The notes under the pieces are model-generated. The model was not told where the DNA came from, searched no databases, and saw only the letters and a list, made by a program, of their open reading frames with translations. The position numbers were made by a program, and so were the translations under genes. Shown in pieces: positions 17,099-25,272 of a stretch of DNA of 37,104 nt; the first letter of the stretch is position 1; each line of letters opens with the position of its first letter. The stretch comes from Actinomycetota bacterium. GTDB lineage: Bacteria > Actinomycetota > Acidimicrobiia > Acidimicrobiales > Ilumatobacteraceae. Location of the stretch: NCBI GenBank assembly GCA_016870935.1, contig VGAB01000006.1:1-37104 (forward strand), written 5' to 3'.

Positions 17099-17761
17099 AT
17101 GAGCACCGGGGTGAGAATCATCATGTTCGGTCGCCAGGGCGCGGGTAAAGGCACGCAGAGTTCGCGACTCGCCCAACACTTCGGGGTGCCTCATATCTCG
17201 ACCGGCGAGATGTTGCGCAACGCGGTCAAACAAGATTCGGTCGTGGGTCGGGCGGCCAAGAGCGTGCTCGAGCGCGGAGAACTGATCGAAGACGGGTTGA
17301 TGGTTTCTTTGGTGCAGGGAAGAATCGGTCAAGAGGACGCCCGCGTGGCGGGCTATGTGCTCGACGGCTTTCCACGAACGATCGCCCAGGCGACCGCGTT
17401 TGATTCGATAACCCAGGCTCGACCCGTGAACTTCGTTATCGACCTGGACGTAAAGCGAGAGGTGGTCGTCGGACGGCTCTCGGCGCGAAGAACCTGCGAG
17501 TCTTGCGGGGCCGTCTACACGGCAAGTGGCGACGAACCGACCGACTGGAAGTGCGCAAAATGCGGTGGACAAGTGACCCAGCGCCACGATGACCGACCGG
17601 CGGCGATCAACCACCGACTCGATGTCTACGAGACCCTGACGGCACCCCTGATTTCGTACTATCAGGGTCGCGGGTCGTTGCACGTAATTGACGGCCTCGG
17701 TTCGCCCGACGAGGTGTTCGAACGCCTAAAAACAGTGGTTGAAACTGGCCTGCGCCGATAG
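17099..17761 (+). CDS. adk: Adenylate kinase, zinc-LID form
   Basis: This enzyme converts ATP + AMP to 2 ADP. The 220-residue product has the P-loop GRQGAGKGTQ (11-20), the AMP-site segments STGEMLR and LDGFPRT, and a long LID. The LID carries four cysteines, Cys133/Cys136 (CESC) and Cys152/Cys155 (CAKC), so it should bind zinc, a form common in Gram-positive bacteria. Mycobacterial Adk has the short LID, so the long form is a mild taxonomic clue. It is 58 bases after secY. The expected map gene does not follow; infA is next. Confidence 0.96.
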   Translation: MSTGVRIIMFGRQGAGKGTQSSRLAQHFGVPHISTGEMLRNAVKQDSVVGRAAKSVLERGELIEDGLMVSLVQGRIGQEDARVAGYVLDGFPRTIAQATAFDSITQARPVNFVIDLDVKREVVVGRLSARRTCESCGAVYTASGDEPTDWKCAKCGGQVTQRHDDRPAAINHRLDVYETLTAPLISYYQGRGSLHVIDGLGSPDEVFERLKTVVETGLRR

Positions 17762-17778
17762 CCTGACTAGTCGCCCTA

Positions 17779-17824
17779 AACGGTCTTTGACCGCCGGGTG
17801 ATAAGAGAAAAAACCAGAACCGTT
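17779..17824 (+). promoter_or_regulatory. Two mutually exclusive pairings upstream of infA
   Basis: CGGTC (17781-17785) and GACCG (17789-17793) form a tight hairpin with a TTT loop. AACGGT (17779-17784) can instead pair with ACCGTT (17819-17824), which ends one base before the infA ribosome binding site (GGAGA 17826-17830). The two pairings share bases and exclude each other. Stems of 5-6 bp can occur by chance, so this is a possible switch and no more. Confidence 0.25.
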
Positions 17825-17834
17825 CGGAGAAACT

Positions 17835-18059
17835 TTGCCCAAAAATAAGGAAGATGCAATCGTGCTGGAAGGCAAGATTACAGAATCCTTACCCAACGCA
17901 ATGTTTCGGGTCGAGTTAGAGAACGGTCACACGGTTTTGGCTCATATCTCGGGAAAGATGCGAATGAACTACATTCGAATACTTCCCGGCGACAAGGTGC
18001 AGGTAGAGCTGACACCTTACGACCTCACCCGGGGTCGAATCACATATCGGTTTAAATAA
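17835..18059 (+). CDS. infA: Translation initiation factor IF-1
   Basis: IF-1 binds the ribosomal A site during initiation. The 74-residue product starts with TTG at 17835, four bases after GGAGA, and continues [20 protein letters not shown]. The S1-like fold shows in [20 protein letters not shown] and [21 protein letters not shown], the standard IF-1 end. No ATG or GTG upstream would give a family-like start. It heads the infA-rpmJ-rpsM-rpsK-rpsD-rpoA-rplQ unit. Confidence 0.96.
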   Translation: MPKNKEDAIVLEGKITESLPNAMFRVELENGHTVLAHISGKMRMNYIRILPGDKVQVELTPYDLTRGRITYRFK

Positions 18060-18070
18060 AAAGGCGTGAA

Positions 18071-18184
18071 GTGAAAGTAAGAACCAGCGTTAAAAAAATC
18101 TGCGAGAAGTGCAAAGTCATTCGTCGGCACGGTCGCGTGATGGTGATCTGCGAAAACCCACGACACAAACAACGACAAGGCTGA
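18071..18184 (+). CDS. rpmJ: Ribosomal protein L36, zinc-binding
   Basis: This 37-residue gene starts at GTG 18071. The product begins [20 protein letters not shown] and ends [10 protein letters not shown]. It has the zinc ribbon of the C+ form: Cys11, Cys14, Cys27 and His32. L36 binds 23S rRNA in the 50S subunit. It lies 11 bases after infA and 9 before rpsM, the usual place. Confidence 0.96.
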   Translation: MKVRTSVKKICEKCKVIRRHGRVMVICENPRHKQRQG

Positions 18185-18193
18185 GCGAGAACA

Positions 18194-18574
18194 ATGGCAC
18201 GAATTTCAGGAGTCGATATTCCGCGCGAGAAGCGCGTCGAGATCGGCCTTACATATATCTTTGGTATCGGTCGCACGACCTCGAAGAAGTTGCTCAGCGA
18301 AACGGGCATCAATCCCGACACGCGAGTTCGCGACCTCACCGACTCGGAAGTCAACAAGATCCGTATTTTCATCGAGAACAATCTCAGCGTCGAAGGTGAC
18401 CGTCGTCGAAATGTCCAGACCGACATCAAACGCAAGGTCGAGATCGGCTCCTATCAGGGCACGCGTCATCGCAAAGGTTTGCCCGTTCGCGGTCAGCGTA
18501 CCCACACCAACGCTCGAACCAGAAAAGGCCCGAAGAAGACGGTGGCCAACAAGAAGGTCGCGGTGAGGAAGTAG
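18194..18574 (+). CDS. rpsM: Ribosomal protein S13
   Basis: S13 bridges the 30S head to the 50S subunit and contacts P-site tRNA. The 126-residue product starts [19 protein letters not shown]. It has the helix-hairpin-helix region [19 protein letters not shown] and the C-terminal basic tail with [19 protein letters not shown], the family signature. It is in the normal rpmJ-rpsM-rpsK order. Confidence 0.97.
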   Translation: MARISGVDIPREKRVEIGLTYIFGIGRTTSKKLLSETGINPDTRVRDLTDSEVNKIRIFIENNLSVEGDRRRNVQTDIKRKVEIGSYQGTRHRKGLPVRGQRTHTNARTRKGPKKTVANKKVAVRK

Positions 18575-18576
18575 TC

Positions 18577-18972
18577 ATGGCTGATCCGAAACCGGTGACT
18601 CGCAAGCGCAAACGAGAGCGTCGCAACGTCTCGTCGGGCATCGTGCACATCAAGAGCACCTTCAACAACACGATCGTCTCCGTGACCGACACCGAGGGCA
18701 ACGTAATTTCATGGGCGTCGTCGGGCGGCGTGGGTTTCAGCGGCTCGCGAAAGTCGACGCCGTTCGCCGCGCAGATGGCCGCCGAGAAAGCCGGTCGCGC
18801 CGCGATGGATCTCGGCCTGCGTCGCGCAGAGGTGCATGTCAAGGGCCCGGGTTCGGGTCGCGACACCGCGTTGCGCCAGATTCAAAACATGGGCATCGAA
18901 GTGTCGGGTATCAAAGATCTTTCGCCGATGCCGCACAACGGTTGTCGTCAACCAAAGAGAAAGCGTCCGTAA
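18577..18972 (+). CDS. rpsK: Ribosomal protein S11
   Basis: S11 forms part of the platform at the E site. The 131-residue product includes [40 protein letters not shown] and the end motif [15 protein letters not shown], with the Asn-Gly of HNG that is the isoaspartate site in E. coli S11. It begins 2 bases after the rpsM stop. Confidence 0.97.
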   Translation: MADPKPVTRKRKRERRNVSSGIVHIKSTFNNTIVSVTDTEGNVISWASSGGVGFSGSRKSTPFAAQMAAEKAGRAAMDLGLRRAEVHVKGPGSGRDTALRQIQNMGIEVSGIKDLSPMPHNGCRQPKRKRP

Positions 18973-18975
18973 CCC

Positions 18976-19593
18976 ATGGCCCGCTACACAGGTCCCAAGG
19001 TTCGTTTGTCGCGCCGCCTCGGCATCAACGTCTTCGAGAACACCAAGGGTTCGAAGGCCCTCGAGCGTCGTCCGTTTCCGCCGGGTCACCACGGTCGTTC
19101 GCGTCGCAAAGGTGCGGGCAGCGAATATCTGGCCCAGATGCAAGAAAAGCAGAAGGCGAAGTTCATCTACGGCCTGCTCGAGCGTCAATTTCGCAACCTA
19201 TATAAGAGGTCAGTGCGCCTGAGCGGCCCGACGGGTGAAAACCTGTTGCGCTTGCTTGAAACGCGCCTCGACAACGTCGTTTACCGCGCGGGTTGGGCGG
19301 CATCGCGACCGCAGGCGCGCCAGTTCGTGAGCCACGGGTTGATCAAGGTCGACGGCAAGCGCGTCGACATTCCCTCGTACACCCTGCAGAAGGGCGAGGT
19401 CGTGACGCTCTCCGACAAGGGCCAGAACATGATCGTGATCCAGCACAACATCGACACGCTCGACCGAAAGGTCGTGGCCTGGCTGGATGTCGCCGAGGCG
19501 GGCAAGCAGGTGACTGTTCGTGAACTGCCCGTGCGCGAGCAGATCGACGTGCCCGTGCGCGAACAATTGATCGTCGAGCTTTATTCAAAGTAA
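18976..19593 (+). CDS. rpsD: Ribosomal protein S4 (zinc-free form)
   Basis: S4 nucleates 30S assembly and in E. coli represses the alpha operon. The 205-residue product starts MARYTGPKVRLSRRLGINVF. It has RRPFPPGHHGRSRRKG, the S4 RNA-binding domain (RLDNVVYRAGWAASRPQARQ, VDGKRVDIPSY) and ends VREQLIVELYSK. The N-terminus has no cysteines, so it lacks the zinc site some S4 proteins have. It is 3 bases after rpsK. Confidence 0.97.
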   Translation: MARYTGPKVRLSRRLGINVFENTKGSKALERRPFPPGHHGRSRRKGAGSEYLAQMQEKQKAKFIYGLLERQFRNLYKRSVRLSGPTGENLLRLLETRLDNVVYRAGWAASRPQARQFVSHGLIKVDGKRVDIPSYTLQKGEVVTLSDKGQNMIVIQHNIDTLDRKVVAWLDVAEAGKQVTVRELPVREQIDVPVREQLIVELYSK

Positions 19594-19623
19594 AAACCAA
19601 GAAGAATCGTCCGAGGAGAAACC

Positions 19624-20559
19624 ATGCTTGTAATCCAGCGCCCGACAGTAGAACCGATCGGCACCGAAGAGAACAACCGCCAAAAGTTTTCGGTCGGCCC
19701 GCTCGAACCGGGTCTCGGCCACACCATCGGCAATTCTCTGCGCCGCATGCTGTTGTCGTCCATTCCGGGCGCGGCGATCACATCGGTGAAGTTCGAATCG
19801 GCGCTGCACGAGTTCGACACGATCGAAGGCGTGGCCCAAGACGTCACCGAGATAATTCTCAACCTGAAAGACATCGTCTTGCAGTCGACATCAGACGATC
19901 CGATCGTGCTGAGCGTCGACGTCAAGGGTCCGACCGAGTTCACCGCGGGCGACATTCAGTGCCCACCCGAGGTCGAGATCCTCAACAAGTCGCAAAAGAT
20001 CGCCAGCCTTTCGACCAAAGGAAAACTGGTGTTCGAACTCACCGTCGAGAAGGGCAAGGGCTATACGACATCCGATCGTGACAGCGCCCGCAAGACGATC
20101 GGCATCATCCCGATCGACGCGATTTTCTCGCCGATTCGTCGCGTTTCGTTCGAGGTCGTGCCGACGCGAGTCGAGCAATCGACGAACTACGACAACTTGA
20201 TCATCGACATCGAGACCGACGGCTCGATCACACCCGTCGAGTCGTTGGCTTCGGCGGGCGCGACGTTGCGTTCGCTCGTCGACCTGGTCGCCAATCTCAC
20301 GGCCGAGCCGGTCGCCCTCGAATTGGGCGAGGTCTCGGGATATTCGAGCGGTTCGGGCGATCTCGACCTTCCGATCGAAGACCTCGATCTCTCCGAACGC
20401 CCGCGCAACTGTTTGAAGCGCGGTCAGGTCAACACGATCGGCGAGTTGCTGACCCGTTCAGAAGAAGACCTGATGAACATCACCAACTTCGGCCAAAAGA
20501 GCCTCGACGAAATCAAGCAGAAGCTTGACGAGCGCGGCCTCTCGCTTCGGACGTCGTAG
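19624..20559 (+). CDS. rpoA: RNA polymerase alpha subunit
   Basis: Alpha dimers start RNA polymerase assembly, and their C-terminal domains touch upstream DNA and activators. The 311-residue product has the N-terminal domain (GPLEPGLGHTIGNSLRRMLL near 22-41, SIPGAAITSVKFES, EFDTIEGVAQDVTEIILNLK) and a linker. The C-terminal domain from about 250 contains LDLSERPRNCLKRGQVNTIG and FGQKSLDEIKQKLDERGLSL. A strong GAGGAGA ribosome binding site precedes the ATG. It lies between rpsD and rplQ as usual. Confidence 0.98.
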   Translation: MLVIQRPTVEPIGTEENNRQKFSVGPLEPGLGHTIGNSLRRMLLSSIPGAAITSVKFESALHEFDTIEGVAQDVTEIILNLKDIVLQSTSDDPIVLSVDVKGPTEFTAGDIQCPPEVEILNKSQKIASLSTKGKLVFELTVEKGKGYTTSDRDSARKTIGIIPIDAIFSPIRRVSFEVVPTRVEQSTNYDNLIIDIETDGSITPVESLASAGATLRSLVDLVANLTAEPVALELGEVSGYSSGSGDLDLPIEDLDLSERPRNCLKRGQVNTIGELLTRSEEDLMNITNFGQKSLDEIKQKLDERGLSLRTS

Positions 20560-20598
20560 CGGTAGCCGTCGAGAGATTGATCAAGGAGACGATTCGAT

Positions 20599-20970
20599 AT
20601 GCCAGGCAGACCACGTCGCGGACCAAGTTACGGCGGTAGTTCGTCGCACGAAAAGTTGATGATGGCCAACCTCGCCTCGTCGCTTTTTGCCGCCGAAGGC
20701 ATCGTCACCACCGAGTCGAAGGCCAAGGCGCTTCGACCCATCGCCGAAAAGTTGATCACCAAGGCGAAGAAAGCCCAGGGTTCGAGCCCGATGCGGCTTC
20801 ATCGCATTCGCCAAATTCAGAGTTACCTGCGCGACAAAGAAATGACGAACAAACTCGTCAATGTCGTCGCGCCCCGATATCTCGACCGCAACGGCGGGTA
20901 TCTGCGAATTTTGAAGTTGGGCCCGCGCCATGGTGACAACGCACCGATGGCGCGCATCGAACTGATCTAA
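20599..20970 (+). CDS. rplQ: Ribosomal protein L17
   Basis: L17 lies near the tunnel exit. The 123-residue product opens MPGRPRRGPSYGGSSSHEKL and has LMMANLASSLFAAEGIVTTE, AKALRPIAEKLITKAKK and the end GPRHGDNAPMARIELI. It has an AAGGAGA site upstream and ends the alpha operon. truA begins 14 bases later. Confidence 0.96.
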   Translation: MPGRPRRGPSYGGSSSHEKLMMANLASSLFAAEGIVTTESKAKALRPIAEKLITKAKKAQGSSPMRLHRIRQIQSYLRDKEMTNKLVNVVAPRYLDRNGGYLRILKLGPRHGDNAPMARIELI

Positions 20971-20984
20971 ACAAAACCAAACCT

Positions 20985-21815
20985 ATGCGTCGCGTGCGCT
21001 TGGTTGTCGCCTATAACGGCGAGTCTTTCCATGGGTTCGCCGTAAACCCGAAAGTGAACACGGTTGCGGGCACGCTTTCTGGCGCATTGCAGCAAATTTT
21101 TCAACGAAATATTCCGGTGGTTTCGGCGGGACGAACCGATGCGGGTGTGCACGCCACGGGTCAGGTGATCAGTTGTGACGTCGATGCCGACACCGTCTTG
21201 CCGACTTTGCGCAAGCAGTTGAACTCGCTTTGCGGGCCCGAGATCATCGTCAAGGAGATTTCGTGGGCGAGCAACGACTTTCACGCGCGGTTTTCGGCGA
21301 TCTGGCGTCACTACCAATATTTCGTCTACAACTCCGATTTCCCGGATCCGTTCAAGGTCTCGTCTTCGTGGCATGTGATGGCTCCATTGAACCTGAATGC
21401 GATGCAGTTGGCGTGCGACCCGATCATCGGCACGCACGATTTTTCGGCGTTTTGTCGTCGACCCAAACCCGACAGCGAACCTGATCTCGAGGGTTCTGAA
21501 TTGGGCGATGCGAGCGGCGAGCCGGGCCGCGAGAAGTCTCTGCGTCGTTGCGTGATGGTCGCCAACTGGAGACAACACGGCGACTGCATGTTTCAATTCG
21601 ACATCAGGGCAAATGCATTTTGTCATCAGATGGTTCGCTCTTTGGTCGGCACCTTCGTCGAGATCGGCGCCCGCAAACGACCAAGCAGCGACATGATGAG
21701 CCTCGTGCGTTCGGGCGATCGCGCCGAGGCCTCGCAGTTGGCGCCGCCACAAGGCTTGTTCTTGACAGCGGTCGGCTACCCGGCCGACGTGACGGCGACA
21801 TTCTCCGATTCTTGA
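20985..21815 (+). CDS. truA: tRNA pseudouridine(38-40) synthase TruA
   Basis: TruA isomerises uridines 38-40 of tRNA anticodon arms to pseudouridine. The 276-residue product carries the catalytic motif GRTDAGVHATGQV with Asp52. It also has FHARFSAIWRHYQYFVYN and the C-terminal segment FCHQMVRSLVGTFVEIGARK. A charged stretch (about 163-184, SEPDLEGSELGDASGEPGRE) looks like an insertion in the loop between domain halves. truA commonly follows rplQ. No clear ribosome binding site precedes the ATG. Confidence 0.95.
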   Translation: MRRVRLVVAYNGESFHGFAVNPKVNTVAGTLSGALQQIFQRNIPVVSAGRTDAGVHATGQVISCDVDADTVLPTLRKQLNSLCGPEIIVKEISWASNDFHARFSAIWRHYQYFVYNSDFPDPFKVSSSWHVMAPLNLNAMQLACDPIIGTHDFSAFCRRPKPDSEPDLEGSELGDASGEPGREKSLRRCVMVANWRQHGDCMFQFDIRANAFCHQMVRSLVGTFVEIGARKRPSSDMMSLVRSGDRAEASQLAPPQGLFLTAVGYPADVTATFSDS

Positions 21816-21836
21816 GATAACCGGCCCGCGACCCAC

Positions 21837-22901
21837 ATGCGCATCGCTTTCGCATCGACTCCGGTGGGGCCGCTCGGTTCGGGCGTGGGTGGCGGAGTCG
21901 AACTGACGCTCGAGATTTTGGCCGCAGGATTGCAAAAACTCGGACACTCGATCGAGATCTACGCTCCATCGGGTTCGGTGCTCGGCGGTTTCTTCGTGAA
22001 CCAGATCGGGGGCACGTTGCAGACGCCGGCCCAAGATGTGGATCGCGGGGAACCGATCGCGATCACCAAAGGCTCGGTGCTGGAAAATATCTGGGACCAG
22101 ATTCGTCGCGATCAAGAAAAGTTCGACGTGGTCCTGAACTTCGCCTACGACGCGCTGCCGATGCGCCTCACCAGTTTGTTGCGTGCACGGGTCGTGCACT
22201 TGGTCTCGATGGGGTCGTTGACCGATGCAATGGATGAGATCATCGTTGAAACTTCGATCAGACATAAGAATGCGATTGCGATGCATAGTCGTGCCCAGGC
22301 GCAGAGTTTCTCGGGCTTGTCGCCTGATGTGCGGATCGTCGGCAGTGGCGTGGTGCTCGACAACTATCGGTTCAACGGTGCCGTCGACGGCGCGCTGGGT
22401 TTCGTCGGCAGGGTCTCACCCGAGAAAGGCGTCGAAGACGCGGTGGCGATCGCCGAGAGCACTGGACTGCCGCTGAAGATTTGGGGACTGCTGCAAGACG
22501 CCGAATATCTGCAACGAGCGAAATCGCTTCATCCGCGGGCGAAGGTGAGTCACGAAGGTTTTGTGACCAGCGAGCAGTTGGGGCGCGAGTTGGGGCAGTG
22601 CCGCGCGTTGTTGGTGACATCAAAGTGGATCGAGGCGTTCGGCAACGTGGTGATCGAGGCGTTGGCGTGCGGGGTGCCGGTGATCACCTATCGACGGGGA
22701 GGGCCGGCCGAAATCGTGGTCGACGGCCACACTGGTTTCATCGTCGAGCCCGACAACATGGGGCAGATGGCCGAGGCCGTGCGCCAAATCGGTCGAATTG
22801 ACCGGTCCGAATGTCGCGCATATGTGGCGAGCAACTTTTCGGCCGAGAGTTTCGCGCGCAAGGTCGAAAATTGGTTGCATGAGGCTCTGACGGCGGGCTG
22901 A
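21837..22901 (+). CDS. GT4-family glycosyltransferase, possibly pteridine glucosyltransferase-like
   Basis: The 354-residue product has a GT-B layout. The N-terminal half has STPVGPLGSG and GGGVELTLEIL (about 7-28), then NFAYDALPMRL and HLVSMGSLTDAMDE (about 101-134). The C-terminal half has GFVGRVSPEKGVEDA (188-202) and the GT4 nucleotide-sugar motif E-x7-E (Glu266/Glu274 in IEAFGNVVIEALACGVPVI). No signal peptide or membrane segment is evident, so it should be cytoplasmic. The N-terminal motifs recall the cyanobacterial glycosyltransferases that glucosylate tetrahydrobiopterin or other pteridines; this is from memory and unverified. The acceptor is unknown. It sits between truA and rplM, where no sugar-transfer gene is usual. 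Confidence 0.82.
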   Translation: MRIAFASTPVGPLGSGVGGGVELTLEILAAGLQKLGHSIEIYAPSGSVLGGFFVNQIGGTLQTPAQDVDRGEPIAITKGSVLENIWDQIRRDQEKFDVVLNFAYDALPMRLTSLLRARVVHLVSMGSLTDAMDEIIVETSIRHKNAIAMHSRAQAQSFSGLSPDVRIVGSGVVLDNYRFNGAVDGALGFVGRVSPEKGVEDAVAIAESTGLPLKIWGLLQDAEYLQRAKSLHPRAKVSHEGFVTSEQLGRELGQCRALLVTSKWIEAFGNVVIEALACGVPVITYRRGGPAEIVVDGHTGFIVEPDNMGQMAEAVRQIGRIDRSECRAYVASNFSAESFARKVENWLHEALTAG

Positions 22902-22940
22902 AAGACAGGGCGACAAACCAGCCGATCGGGCCTGCCGCGA

Positions 22941-22970
22941 TTGTGAAATTTGGGTTTTTGACCGTATCCT
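22941..22970 (+). promoter_or_regulatory. Candidate promoter for rplM-rpsI
   Basis: TTGTGA (22941-22946) and TATCCT (22965-22970) are 18 bases apart. A start near 22977 gives a 5' leader of about 57 bases before the rplM ATG. The predicted start coincides with the base of the hairpin described next, which supports the choice. Confidence 0.45.
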
Positions 22971-22975
22971 TGATG

Positions 22976-23012
22976 GGTCGTCAAAACGAGTGCTTCTGGC
23001 AATCTGACGGCC
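22976..23012 (+). promoter_or_regulatory. 5' leader hairpin of rplM, candidate L13 leader
   Basis: GGTCGTCA (22976-22983) pairs with TGACGGCC (23005-23012): eight pairs, including one U-G, closing a 21-base loop. It starts at the predicted transcription start and ends 21 bases before the rplM ATG, leaving the GAGG ribosome binding site (23024-23027) free. Autoregulatory L13 leaders are known in other bacteria; whether this one binds L13 is an inference. Confidence 0.45.
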
Positions 23013-23033
23013 AAAAACTACACGAGGATTTCA

Positions 23034-23480
23034 ATGCGTACCTATTCTGCGAAAACAACCGATGTGCAACGAGCGTGGCACATCATCGACGCCGAGGGTT
23101 TGGTTCTCGGTCGGTTGTGCACCGAAGTCGCCACGCTTTTGCGCGGCAAGCACAAGCCGATGTACACCCCGAGCATGGACACGGGTGATCATGTCGTGAT
23201 CATCAATGCATCAAAAATCGTTTTGACATCGAACAAAGCAAACACAGAAATGGTCTACGACTACTCGGGTTACCCGGGCGGTTTGAAGAGCGAAACATAC
23301 GCGCACCTTCTCGACCGCAAACCTGGCGACGCGATTCGTCGGTCGATTCGCGGAATGTTGCCGAAGGGGCCGCTCGGTCGTCAGATGATCAAGAAGTTGC
23401 AGGTCTACCCGGGTGCAGAACACCCGCACGCAGCACAGTCACCAAAAGTTTTCGAGATCGCACACGCGAAAGCTCGCTGA
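23034..23480 (+). CDS. rplM: Ribosomal protein L13
   Basis: L13 is an early 50S assembly protein. The 148-residue product has MRTYSAKTTDVQRAWHIIDA, LLRGKHKPMYTPSMDTGDHV and IRGMLPKGPLGRQMIKKLQV, followed by YPGAEHPHAAQSP, all family signatures. It has an ACGAGGA ribosome binding site and its own promoter and leader. rpsI follows after 26 bases. Confidence 0.97.
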   Translation: MRTYSAKTTDVQRAWHIIDAEGLVLGRLCTEVATLLRGKHKPMYTPSMDTGDHVVIINASKIVLTSNKANTEMVYDYSGYPGGLKSETYAHLLDRKPGDAIRRSIRGMLPKGPLGRQMIKKLQVYPGAEHPHAAQSPKVFEIAHAKAR

Positions 23481-23506
23481 CCGACAACACAGAAAGAAAA
23501 CAACTC

Positions 23507-23902
23507 GTGGGAACAAAGCCATTGACACAGACCACCGGCCGTCGCAAGCAGGCTGTATGTCGCGCCCGTCTTCGACCCGGCAGCGGCGTCGTGAAGATCA
23601 ACACCCGTGCGTTCGTCGAATATTTTCCGTCGGAGGTGCAGCGAAATTCGTCGACCGAGGCGTTGCGCATCACCAACACATTGGCGAGTTACGACGTCGA
23701 TGCCGACATCGTGGGTGGGGGTATAGCCGGTCAGTCGGGTGCTCTGCGTATGGCGATCGCCCGTGCGCTCGTGGATATTGATCCGTCGCAACGTCAAGTT
23801 CTGAAGAAGGCGGGTTTGCTGACCCGCGACTCGCGTCGCAAAGAAAGCAAGAAATACGGTCTCAAGAAAGCACGCAAGGCGCCGCAATACACCAAGCGTT
23901 AA
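23507..23902 (+). CDS. rpsI: Ribosomal protein S9
   Basis: S9 contacts P-site tRNA through its C-terminal tail. From GTG 23507 the product has 131 residues. A TTG at 23522 is a possible alternative, but the purine-rich AGAAAGAAAA fits the GTG. Signatures are TTGRRKQAVCRARLRPGSG, GGIAGQSGALRMAIARAL and the end RDSRRKESKKYGLKKARKAP, then QYTKR. The tail ends in the conserved basic residue that reaches the P site. Confidence 0.96.
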   Translation: MGTKPLTQTTGRRKQAVCRARLRPGSGVVKINTRAFVEYFPSEVQRNSSTEALRITNTLASYDVDADIVGGGIAGQSGALRMAIARALVDIDPSQRQVLKKAGLLTRDSRRKESKKYGLKKARKAPQYTKR

Positions 23903-23905
23903 GCC

Positions 23906-25261
23906 GTGTTGAAATTCGGCACCGACGGTGTTCGTGGAAAGTTTGGCGTCGAATTAACTGAAAGTTATGCCGCGAACCTCGCGGTGGTCGTGGCCGAAGT
24001 GCTCGGCGCGTCAAAAGTTCTCATCGGGCGCGACACCCGCGAATCTGGTGTCGCGCTTGAGACCGCGATCACGAGCGCGCTGACCAAAGCCGGCGTCGAA
24101 GTCGGTCTGTTGGGCGTCGCCCCGACACCGGCGATCGCGTTTGCCGCGTCGAACCAAGACACGGTGTCGATTTCGATAACGGCGTCGCACAACCTTTACT
24201 CCGACAACGGAATCAAAGTGTTTGGTCGGGGTGGTCGCAAACTCTCGGAAGTCGAGCAGCAAAAGATCGAGCGCGCGCTCGTGTCGAGGCTCGGTGCGGC
24301 GTCGACGGGCGACCTGCACGACAAGAACTCGGCGGTGAAAACGTCCCCATCGATCGAACCGACAGACCAGACCTGGTTGTTGCAGAAGTATCGCGAATAT
24401 TTGATCGATCAAGCGGGTCGCACGTCGTTGCGCGACCTGCATATAGTGCTCGACTGCGCCAACGGAGCATTCAGCAACCTGGCTTCGACCGTGTTCGAAG
24501 ATCTCGGTGCGAAAATTTCGACGATCAACGCCAGCCCCGACGGTCGCAACATCAACCGCGATTGTGGAGCGACGCACCCCGCGGCTTTGAGCGCCGCCGT
24601 GAAACAGTTGCGTGCCGACTTCGGGGTCGCCTTCGACGGCGATGGCGATCGACTGATCGCCGTAGACGAACTGGGGGTGATCGTCGACGGCGACCATTTG
24701 TTGGCAATTAGCGCGCTCGAGATGAAAAAGAGCGGAGCCTTGCGCAACAATCGCGTAGCCGTGACGGTGATGACGAACATCGGCTTTCATCGGGCGATGA
24801 AGGCAAACGATATTGACGTCGTGACGACGCCGGTCGGCGACCGTGCGGTTCTGGTTGCGCTCGAAGAGAACGATCTCGCTTTGGGCGGCGAACAGAGCGG
24901 GCACATTATTTTTCGCGACCTGGCGACCACCGGCGACGGGTTGTTGGCGGCGCTCGTTCTGGCCAAGATGCTGGCCGCGAGCCGTTCGAAATTGAGCGAG
25001 GTCGCGTCGAATGCGATGACGAGTTTTCCGCAGGTGTTGCGCAATGTAAAAGTTTCGCGACAGATCACGGAGAGCGATCGTTCGTTTGCCCCCGAGTTGG
25101 CGTTGGGCGAGAAACTTCTGGGGCAAGACGGTCGGGTGTTGGTGCGCGCGAGCGGCACCGAGAGCCTGGTGCGGGTAATGGTCGAAGCCACCGAGCAATC
25201 TGTTGCCGAGAGCGTGGCCGAGAAACTCGTCGCCTCGATCGTGTCTCGGTTCGGTGAATAA
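23906..25261 (+). CDS. glmM: Phosphoglucosamine mutase
   Basis: GlmM converts glucosamine-6-phosphate to glucosamine-1-phosphate for UDP-GlcNAc synthesis. The 451-residue product starts at GTG 23906 (V/M-LKFGTDGVRGKFG), 3 bases after rpsI. The phosphoserine loop is ITASHNLYSDNGIK with Ser94. The metal loop is AFDGDGDRLIAV with Asp244, Asp246 and Asp248, and the phosphate-binding loop near the end is VRASGTESLVRVM. The last reads SGTES where SGTEP is usual. It lies just upstream of the GlmS-like gene, which would supply its substrate. Confidence 0.96.
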   Translation: MLKFGTDGVRGKFGVELTESYAANLAVVVAEVLGASKVLIGRDTRESGVALETAITSALTKAGVEVGLLGVAPTPAIAFAASNQDTVSISITASHNLYSDNGIKVFGRGGRKLSEVEQQKIERALVSRLGAASTGDLHDKNSAVKTSPSIEPTDQTWLLQKYREYLIDQAGRTSLRDLHIVLDCANGAFSNLASTVFEDLGAKISTINASPDGRNINRDCGATHPAALSAAVKQLRADFGVAFDGDGDRLIAVDELGVIVDGDHLLAISALEMKKSGALRNNRVAVTVMTNIGFHRAMKANDIDVVTTPVGDRAVLVALEENDLALGGEQSGHIIFRDLATTGDGLLAALVLAKMLAASRSKLSEVASNAMTSFPQVLRNVKVSRQITESDRSFAPELALGEKLLGQDGRVLVRASGTESLVRVMVEATEQSVAESVAEKLVASIVSRFGE

Positions 25262-25272
25262 AGAGCCGAAAG

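Noticed and set aside
20967-22286. A 439-codon minus-strand frame across truA and the glycosyltransferase
   Set aside because: It spans two recognised plus-strand genes and their gap, with no family motifs; it is a shadow of codon bias.
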